Part shown: positions 1-4,577 of the stretch, one piece after another
Numbering within the stretch: the stretch's first letter is position 1
Layout of the letters: every line of letters starts with the position of its first letter
Assembly: GCA_002315995.1 (NCBI GenBank)
Contig: DCHN01000037.1
Span: 49,454-59,059, forward strand
From: Bacteroidales bacterium UBA1751
GTDB taxonomy: Bacteria; Bacteroidota; Bacteroidia; Bacteroidales; UBA932
Length of the DNA stretch: 9,606 bases
Direction of reading: 5' to 3'
Made by a program: the position numbers and the translations under genes
The notes under the pieces: generated by a model
Told to the model about the DNA's origin: nothing
Seen by the model: the letters and a program-made list of their open reading frames with translations, nothing else
Databases searched by the model: none

Positions 1-24
1 CTGGTTCGATTCCCGGTGGCACCA
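1..24 (+). tRNA. tRNA gene, 3' end only (identity not readable)
   Basis: This is the 3' part of a tRNA cut by the window edge. Visible are the T loop TTCGATT (5-11), the 3' strand of the T stem CCCGG (12-16), the acceptor 3' strand TGGCACC (17-23) and discriminator A24. CCA is not encoded, since CTA follows. The acceptor strand implies a 5' strand of GGTGCCA. The anticodon lies outside the window, so the amino acid cannot be assigned. One T-stem pair appears mismatched: T3 faces C14. Confidence 0.85.
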
Positions 25-34
25 CTATAAAATT

Positions 35-78
35 AAACAAAAAGATGGATGTCAAATGCTTGACATCCATTTTTGTTT
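35..78 (+). terminator. Rho-independent terminator of the left tRNA gene
   Basis: A perfect 11-bp stem (45-55 with 60-70, loop ATGC) is flanked by an A-rich left side (35-43) and a T-rich right side (71-78), which pair to extend it. It begins 11 bp after the tRNA end and would terminate the rightward tRNA transcript. The A/T flanks are nearly symmetric, so it could also work in the opposite direction. Confidence 0.8.
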
Positions 79-150
79 CCGCTCCCGAGCTATACCGAAC
101 CCTAGGTCTTTGTGCGCGCTACGACGGGTTCCGGACTCCAGAAACCAACA

Positions 151-286
151 TAAAATTTACCTAGCATGGTACCCCTACTCTGTAGATATCTACAGCAAAT
201 ATTGCCATGGCAGGTCCTGACAATATGTGAGGACCTGCCATACTGGAGATACCTGTAGCCCCGAAAAATATGCTAGGTGATTTTTA
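151..286. repeat. Large branched palindrome with nested hairpins
   Basis: An outer stem pairs 151-166 with 271-286: 15 of 16 positions pair, including one G-T wobble. Inside it lie a perfect 16-bp palindrome (180-195, half-site CTGTAGAT) and a perfect 12-bp stem (207-218 with 230-241) around an 11-nt loop. The result is a cloverleaf-like fold with at least two arms. No reading frame of note crosses it. It could be a non-coding repeat element, a MITE-like remnant with ends near 151 and 286, or part of a structured RNA. Its identity is not recognised. Confidence 0.65.
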
Positions 287-290
287 CGTT

Positions 291-513
291 GCCAAGAGAA
301 GTTGGCGAAACTTATATGTGTTGCCCAACGGCTCCGGTTGAGCGCCTGATGGCATTGCGAAAACAGGACGCTGCGGAACTCGCGCTTTTAGCCTTGCCTT
401 GCGGCAAGTCTAACGTCGCTCAAACAGTCCTCGCGTAATTCCCTGTTTTCGCCATGCCGCGCTCAAAGTCGCCTTATGTACAACACATATAGCGTTTGCA
501 GTTTTCTTTTGGC
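291..513. repeat. Long imperfect inverted repeat of about 220 bp
   Basis: Left and right halves are imperfect reverse complements along most of their length. Perfectly paired blocks are 313-323 with 481-491 (11 bp), 338-345 with 459-466 (8 bp) and 357-367 with 442-452 (11 bp). The ends 291-300 and about 504-513 also pair with one change. At the centre is a small hairpin, 393-398 with 403-408. The segment is more GC-rich than the AT-rich stretch that follows it. There is no coding capacity. It looks like a dispersed palindromic intergenic element, but a structured RNA cannot be excluded. Confidence 0.65.
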
Positions 514-541
514 CAGACACGGGCCACCTATGGGTGGCCAA
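510..541. repeat. 32-bp hairpin repeat, copy 1
   Basis: This block is identical over 32 bp, and in the same orientation, to 2574-2605. It contains a 7-bp stem GGCCACC/GGTGGCC with a TATG-containing loop, preceded by TGGCCAGACACG. Copy 1 begins exactly where the long inverted repeat ends, so the two may form one composite element. It resembles REP-type intergenic hairpins. No T-run follows it, so it is not a standard intrinsic terminator. Confidence 0.85.
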
Positions 542-739
542 TAGAAATAAACAAACTCATCAAACTTAGGAAGTTCATCCAAGAATCATTTTTCAGTTTT
601 TTTCATATCTTCGTGCGATTAAGGAAATTCTATCTATGAACAATCTCCCATATATAAGAAGTACAAATTCTTGTATAACCATCCATTATACAATAAACCG
701 TAATGGGGGGGGGTAAATCATTGTATATCAATTGATTAC
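542..739. other. AT-rich intergenic stretch with G9 tract; no gene supported
   Basis: No convincing gene is seen on either strand. The stretch contains an uninterrupted run of nine G at 705-713. This lies in the loop of an 8-bp inverted repeat (687-694 with 720-727). The only promoter-like boxes on the + strand are one-mismatch versions of TAnnTTTG: TATCTTCG at 606-613 and TATCTATG at 631-638. They are weak evidence, but the promoter for the genes starting at 824 must lie in this stretch or further left unless it is non-canonical. Confidence 0.5.
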
Positions 740-785
740 AAACTCCGCATACCGTTATCTGAAACGGTATGCGGAGTTTTTTTTT
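740..785 (+). terminator. Strong terminator hairpin upstream of the peptide gene (possible attenuator)
   Basis: A perfect stem of at least 16 bp (741-756 with 763-778, extending by A740-T779) with loop ATCTGA is followed by an unbroken T-run to 785, which is the classic rightward intrinsic terminator. It ends only 38 bp before the ATG at 824, and no TAnnTTTG box lies in those 38 bp. Either it ends a transcript from the structured region on the left, or it sits in the leader of the 824-2478 operon and attenuates it. The sequence does not settle which. Confidence 0.85.
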
Positions 786-823
786 ATAACAGACAATACA
801 AGAACAAAACAAATTCCAGTATT

Positions 824-952
824 ATGAAAAAAAACAAACCAAAACTCTACACATCTCCTCAGGTGGAGGTGATAGAAGCCCTAGAGCAGACATTAATCTG
901 CGAGAGTGGTAAAATCAATGACATGAACATTGAAGACGAAACAGAATGGTAA
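824..952 (+). CDS. 42-residue peptide, small Bacteroidales-type ORF
   Basis: The ATG at 824 opens a 42-codon frame ending in TAA at 950-952, preceded by an A-rich leader typical of this phylum. The product begins MKKNKPKLYTSPQVEVIEAL, passes through LICESG (residues 24-29) and has a strongly acidic tail ending ETEW. There is no signal peptide or membrane segment: the basic N terminus lacks a following hydrophobic run. The layout (lysine-rich start, SP.VEVIE block, a Cys near the middle, acidic end) recalls short peptides of unknown function that are common in Bacteroides and Prevotella. That resemblance is from memory, not a search. Its stop lies 17 bp before the lipoprotein ATG at 970, so the two are probably co-transcribed and perhaps translationally coupled. 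It could be a leader peptide, a peptide precursor or an ordinary small protein. Function is unknown. Confidence 0.6.
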   Translation: MKKNKPKLYTSPQVEVIEALEQTLICESGKINDMNIEDETEW

Positions 953-955
953 AAC

Positions 956-962
956 AGGAGGA
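956..962 (+). promoter_or_regulatory. Shine-Dalgarno site fixing the lipoprotein start at 970
   Basis: AGGAGGA ends 7 bp before the ATG at 970. Strong Shine-Dalgarno sites are uncommon in Bacteroidota, so this one is informative. It falls after the alternative upstream ATG at 946, and thus favours 970, which also begins directly with the signal peptide. Confidence 0.7.
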
Positions 963-969
963 ACAGACT

Positions 970-2478
970 ATGAAAAAAAGATTACTATTTGCAGCAATTG
1001 CTACACTTTTCATCTTTGCTTCTTGCCAGAAAGAAAAAGAAGCTTTCGTCAATAATCAGAGTGATGACATTGTTTTCACCGCATCAATTGCAGGTCAGGA
1101 AACCAAGACCACAATCGATGCCTCAAATGGCAAAGTTTCCTGGGTAATGGGAGACGAAATCACCATAACAGACGCAGCATCAGTCTCTGTCAAATATATC
1201 GTATCATCTATTGATGCCACTACAAAAAAGGCTACGTTCACAAAAAAGAGTGGAGAAAGCGGTTCTATTGGAGCCGGTCCTTACAAAGCAATTTACGGAA
1301 CCGACCCTGCCGTAGAGCAGACTTACAGCGCAACTGCTCCTGCTCTTCCAATGAGCGCTGAATCAGCAACCACATCACTTACTTTCACCGTAACCTGTGG
1401 ACTTCTTAAGCTAACTGTGACTGCCGCAAGTAGTGATTCTTTTAAAAATGTCAACAGAATAATTGTTAAGGGAAAGCCTACTGATACAGTTAAATATCCT
1501 GGAGATAAAAAAGGTTACAGTTATTTCATACTTAATTGCAGCCCTGTTCAAAGCATCAGCACGGCAAAGATATTTTACATCGCTCTCCCTGTTGGAAACT
1601 ATACCGGGGTTGGAATAACAAACAGCAACTATCTCGGAGACGTGATAGTACCTCCGGGAGGCTCAGTTGACATAAAGGCCAACAAAATAGAACCCGCAGG
1701 CATTTCAGGGAAATCATTCGCTTATCCTGTTGATATCAAGTGCAAAAAGTATCTGTCAATCAATATCAACGGCGTGGTTTGGATGGCGGAAAACTTTGCG
1801 TGTGACAAGTATGACACCGAGTCTGAGGCCTACAACGCATCCTGGCTCAAGAATAATATAATACCAACACCACGACCATCAACAGAAACTTTTAAGGATA
1901 CGCTCAGAACTGCATACTATACTGATGCCACCGACAGAACAACATGGTCCAGACGTACTGCTGCAAAAAAACAGCAGACTAGCTTAACTAACGAACAAGT
2001 GGCAAGATTAGGTTACCTATACAACTGGGCTGCCGCTGTTGGCGTTAATGATGATTTACTTCGAACCACTCCGTTTACAGGCAAACGTCAGGGTATCTGC
2101 CCTAACGGTTGGCACGTTCCAAGTCAAACAGAATTGGATGCACTGAAAACTTATATAGAGGTAACGGCTGCGAAAGGTACAGATACTGCCGGCGCTCACC
2201 TCAAGTCAAAATCAGGTTGGTATGATGCCGGCAACCCCTCAAAATATCCTCAAGGCCAAGACACCTACAATTTTGATTTGCTGCCGGCAGGCTTTTCAGC
2301 TGGAGACTCAATTTCCAATGTTGGAGCAGCTGGTCATGTACTGACGGCTACTGTATCTACTTCCAGGCCTTACAAGTTCTATTACGGTTATGGTTCTTAC
2401 ACAGATTCAAAATTTCCAACTAGCGACGGAGCCCCAAGATGCAACGGACGTTCACTTCGCTGTATAAAGAACAAGTAA
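970..2478 (+). CDS. Surface lipoprotein: fimbrillin-like N-terminal region plus FISUMP domain
   Basis: The product has 502 residues from the ATG at 970; an in-frame ATG at 946 would add eight residues ahead of the signal peptide. Residues 1-18 form a lipoprotein signal ending in lipobox FASC, with Cys19 as the lipidated residue. QKEKE follows, an acidic/lysine-rich stretch compatible with Bacteroidota export to the cell surface. Residues about 33-240 look like the fimbrillin/Mfa-like family (TKTTID, then GKVSWVMGDEITI at 54-66). Residues about 253-500 form a FISUMP domain (the Fibrobacter succinogenes major paralogous domain): WMAEN 271-275, GYLYNWAAA 348-356, CPNGWHVPSQTE 377-388, NFDLLPAGF 434-442 and a GRSLRCI ending. 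The protein probably acts at the outer surface in adhesion or as a fibre-associated component. The exact role is unknown. It follows the 42-residue peptide gene and is closed by a terminator. Confidence 0.85.
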   Translation: MKKRLLFAAIATLFIFASCQKEKEAFVNNQSDDIVFTASIAGQETKTTIDASNGKVSWVMGDEITITDAASVSVKYIVSSIDATTKKATFTKKSGESGSIGAGPYKAIYGTDPAVEQTYSATAPALPMSAESATTSLTFTVTCGLLKLTVTAASSDSFKNVNRIIVKGKPTDTVKYPGDKKGYSYFILNCSPVQSISTAKIFYIALPVGNYTGVGITNSNYLGDVIVPPGGSVDIKANKIEPAGISGKSFAYPVDIKCKKYLSININGVVWMAENFACDKYDTESEAYNASWLKNNIIPTPRPSTETFKDTLRTAYYTDATDRTTWSRRTAAKKQQTSLTNEQVARLGYLYNWAAAVGVNDDLLRTTPFTGKRQGICPNGWHVPSQTELDALKTYIEVTAAKGTDTAGAHLKSKSGWYDAGNPSKYPQGQDTYNFDLLPAGFSAGDSISNVGAAGHVLTATVSTSRPYKFYYGYGSYTDSKFPTSDGAPRCNGRSLRCIKNK

Positions 2479-2530
2479 TGGAGTAACAAAAAAGTGTAAT
2501 AGGATTCACCCAACTCACAATTTATGATAT

Positions 2531-2562
2531 AAGCCCCGAAAGACAAAAACTTTCGGGGTTTT
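2531..2562 (+). terminator. Rho-independent terminator of the lipoprotein operon
   Basis: A perfect 9-bp stem CCCCGAAAG/CTTTCGGGG (2534-2542 with 2550-2558), extended by AAG/TTT, is followed by TTTTGTT. It lies 53 bp after the lipoprotein stop and fits rightward termination. The leftward side lacks a clear T-run after the stem. Confidence 0.85.
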
Positions 2563-2573
2563 GTTATGTCTAC

Positions 2574-2605
2574 TGGCCAGACACGGGCCACCTATGGGTG
2601 GCCAA
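2574..2605. repeat. 32-bp hairpin repeat, copy 2
   Basis: Identical to 510-541. It sits between the converging lipoprotein and SGNH hydrolase genes, 2 bp past the SGNH stop codon. This is a typical location for REP-like hairpins, where they can protect mRNA 3' ends or bind DNA-associated proteins. Here the larger inverted repeat seen next to copy 1 is absent, so the 32-bp unit can occur alone. Confidence 0.85.
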
Positions 2606-2607
2606 CT

Positions 2608-3375
2608 TTAGAGTGATATGATTCGGGAGGCCCAGATTCTGTAGCCGGCAGAGTTGAGATGGCAGCCGTCAATGGTGAGATCTGCTCTCAAGAAGCCTCT
2701 GGAGTCCGAAAGCTCAGGGGCAACATCGTAGAAAAGATATTCGACGCATCCACTCTGCTCAGCAGAGGAATCAAAACAGCCGGAGTGAACACAATGGGCC
2801 TCATTGCATCCTGAATCAGCGGTGAGTTCAGGACCTCCTTTAGAAACAACCGAACCCTTATCCGGGTAAGAGTGATTTCTTAAAAGAGTGTTCAAATCCA
2901 GAATTTTCCTGTTGATTCCTTCATAGTAGTCCCCACTAACGGGATTAAGGGGTAGTGTACCGGCAACAAAAATTTTAGCAGAAGGCAAAGTTTCAGCGAG
3001 CGCTGCCAGAAGTTTGCAGTATGCGCTCCATACCTGCGCAACAGTAATTGACGGATGCTTTACAAAGTTGTTGCAGCCTGCCATAAGGAAAATCTTAGAA
3101 GGTGTGTGACGCACAAGTTCATCAAGGCGAAGAGTCATTCCCTCTATCATATCACCGGCAATACCCCTGTTCAATATTTGCCCTTGCAGCAAATGGTTCC
3201 AGTCGGCAAATTCCGTAAGACTATCGCCAAGTAGGACAACGGCATTCTCACAAATAGGTTGCGCCTCGAATTCAGCTACTCGCTGGCAATAGTGTTCAGG
3301 AGCCATGCACACCTCAGGGTTCAGCTCACCATACCACTCAGTCAAATACCCATCAATCTCTGTTCCCATATTCAT
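2608..3375 (-). CDS. SGNH/GDSL-family hydrolase with Cys-containing insertion
   Basis: Predicted cytoplasmic esterase/lipase-type hydrolase of 255 residues from the ATG at 3375. ATG 3369 is equally possible. A TTG at 3402 would overlap nothing essential but adds an odd hydrophobic start. Family blocks are in order: LLGDSLTE with nucleophile Ser52; NRGIAGD at 69-75; GCNN at 100-103, where many relatives have GxND; and DGCHLN at 236-241, supplying the Asp/His pair. No signal peptide is seen. Between a PDKG turn near 171 and FYDVAP near 215, where relatives usually run straight into the 'yiDl' strand, there is an extra stretch of roughly 35 residues. It carries Cys190, 195, 200 and 210, with the tripeptide SGC recurring every ten residues (188, 198, 208). 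The substrate is unknown; the PAF-acetylhydrolase-like NRG.xGD signature suggests an acyl- or acetyl-esterase. It is transcribed away from the STAS-kinase gene. Confidence 0.85.
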   Translation of the reverse strand: MNMGTEIDGYLTEWYGELNPEVCMAPEHYCQRVAEFEAQPICENAVVLLGDSLTEFADWNHLLQGQILNRGIAGDMIEGMTLRLDELVRHTPSKIFLMAGCNNFVKHPSITVAQVWSAYCKLLAALAETLPSAKIFVAGTLPLNPVSGDYYEGINRKILDLNTLLRNHSYPDKGSVVSKGGPELTADSGCNEAHCVHSGCFDSSAEQSGCVEYLFYDVAPELSDSRGFLRADLTIDGCHLNSAGYRIWASRIISL

Positions 3376-3403
3376 ATTCCAAAACCGCAAAAAGATTCTC
3401 AAG

Positions 3404-3411
3404 CAAAGATA
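3404..3411 (-). promoter_or_regulatory. Putative -7 box for the SGNH hydrolase gene
   Basis: On the minus strand this reads TATCTTTG, an exact match to the Bacteroidota -7 consensus TAnnTTTG, 28 bp upstream of the ATG at 3375. No clear -33 TTG is seen at the expected spacing. The TTG at 3402 would leave almost no 5' leader, which supports starting at the ATG. Confidence 0.45.
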
Positions 3412-3419
3412 ACAAAGAG

Positions 3420-3427
3420 TATATTTG
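3420..3427 (+). promoter_or_regulatory. Putative -7 box for the STAS-kinase/dsdA operon
   Basis: TATATTTG matches the Bacteroidota TAnnTTTG consensus and ends 22 bp before the ATG at 3450. It lies 8 bp from the oppositely oriented box at 3404-3411, so the two promoters are back to back. The -33 element is not evident. Confidence 0.45.
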
Positions 3428-3449
3428 TAAAGAAATAAGTTTTACCATT

Positions 3450-4565
3450 ATGGAGGAGCAAAGAGAGTACAAGATAGAGCAGAATGGCCCATTTTTCAAG
3501 ATAAGCGGGTCAATGAACACACAGGCCGCTGAAGAGTTGAGCTGCAGGATGAGCAATGACGGCACAATTAATACCGTTGATTTCGATCTTGTAATGGAGA
3601 TCTCCTTTGCAGCCCTGCGTTCTCTCCTCAGGGCAAGGAACAGCGGGAAGAAATTCTACATAATAAACGCCTCTTCCAAGGTTCTAGAAAAGTTTGAAGA
3701 TTCCGGCGTTTCATTTTACATAAATATATGCCGCAAACCAGGGCTTTTGGAGTTGGAGAAGTTCAAGGAGTTCGGTGCAAGTTATATGTCAACGGCATTC
3801 AACAGCGAGGATGGTGATTCAATAATCAAGGTCTATGACGGCAGAGTTCCAAAAGAGCATGTTGCCAAGGAGCAGATGATAGCCCGCGCAGTGATGCTCT
3901 TTGGAATCCCAACCCCACTCGTTGGTTCCATTACTAAAAATGGAGAAAAAACATCCATTGAATTCGAAAGAATAACTGGCAAGCGTTCATTCTCCAGAAT
4001 AATCTCCGAGGAACCCGAAAGGCTGGAAGAGATAACCATTCGCTTTGCCAGAATGTGCAAGGAGCTACACTCAAAACCATGTGACACAACTATTTTCAAT
4101 GACAGGCGTATGGTCTACAAAAGCTGCATTGAGGCTGCAACCTGCATAACGTCGCAGCAAAGAAGCAAGGCGCTCGCATTCATTGAATCCATTCCAAAGG
4201 CAACCACCTGCCTGCACGGAGACATGCAGCTGAGCAATGTCATTACTACAGGAAAAGAGGACCTCTGGATAGATCTTGCAGACTTCGGATATGGTTATTT
4301 CATGCTCGATATGGGAATGTGGTACTTCCTCTCAAACCTTATTCTTGAGAAAAACTGCATAAACCTCTTCCACATGGACAAGGCACACATGCGCAGATGC
4401 TGGGAGGTGTTCGTAAAGGAGTATTTCAAGGCACGCACCCAGCATGAGATGGATGATATTGAGAAAGAGGTGGAGAAATATGCTGCACTTCACATGCTCT
4501 TCCTGGGCTTAAGTTTCGGATTCGAGCAAGGAATGATGGAATACATCAACGAGAAACTCTTCTAA
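3450..4565 (+). CDS. STAS domain fused to APH/choline-kinase-like phosphotransferase
   Basis: The product has 371 residues. Residues about 1-95 have the length and pattern of a STAS (anti-sigma antagonist) domain: FFKISGSMNTQAAEEL, then TVDFDLVMEISFAALRSLL (42-60) and a GKKFYIIN strand, with Ser52 in or beside the position phosphorylated in SpoIIAA-type proteins. Residues about 120-371 form an aminoglycoside-phosphotransferase/choline-kinase-like fold: candidate ATP Lys127 in IIKVYD, Glu141, catalytic loop HGDMQLSN (His256, Asp258, Asn263) and metal-binding Asp278 in DFG. The kinase half resembles the group catalogued as TIGR02172. No signal peptide or membrane segment. dsdA follows after 12 bp, so both are probably one transcript. 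The substrate may be a small molecule rather than an antibiotic, and nothing here shows drug resistance. The STAS half suggests control by a partner or by phosphorylation. The fusion is clear from the single intact frame; the function is inferred. Confidence 0.75.
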   Translation: MEEQREYKIEQNGPFFKISGSMNTQAAEELSCRMSNDGTINTVDFDLVMEISFAALRSLLRARNSGKKFYIINASSKVLEKFEDSGVSFYINICRKPGLLELEKFKEFGASYMSTAFNSEDGDSIIKVYDGRVPKEHVAKEQMIARAVMLFGIPTPLVGSITKNGEKTSIEFERITGKRSFSRIISEEPERLEEITIRFARMCKELHSKPCDTTIFNDRRMVYKSCIEAATCITSQQRSKALAFIESIPKATTCLHGDMQLSNVITTGKEDLWIDLADFGYGYFMLDMGMWYFLSNLILEKNCINLFHMDKAHMRRCWEVFVKEYFKARTQHEMDDIEKEVEKYAALHMLFLGLSFGFEQGMMEYINEKLF

Positions 4566-4577
4566 ACAAGAGCTAGG

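Noticed and set aside
180..195. CRISPR repeat or array
   Set aside because: The palindrome occurs once and has no regularly spaced copies.
1..541. tRNA-borne integration site or genomic island boundary
   Set aside because: No integrase is present and I see no direct repeat of the tRNA 3' end elsewhere in the window. The palindromes alone do not show an island.
687..727. Invertible promoter flanked by inverted repeats
   Set aside because: The 8-bp arms and 25-bp spacer are too short for the known Bacteroides invertible promoters, and no recombinase is nearby.
630..812. 60-codon frame on the minus strand between the repeats and the peptide gene
   Set aside because: It runs through the terminator hairpin and the G9 tract, has a composition dictated by those elements and shows no domain or start signal.
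946..969. Upstream ATG extending the lipoprotein by eight residues
   Set aside because: It overlaps the peptide gene's end, lies before the AGGAGGA site, and would place a charged octapeptide ahead of the signal peptide.
3450..4565. Antibiotic-resistance aminoglycoside phosphotransferase
   Set aside because: The kinase half shares only the broad APH/choline-kinase motifs, is fused to a STAS-like module and sits with dsdA. A metabolic or regulatory role is more likely.
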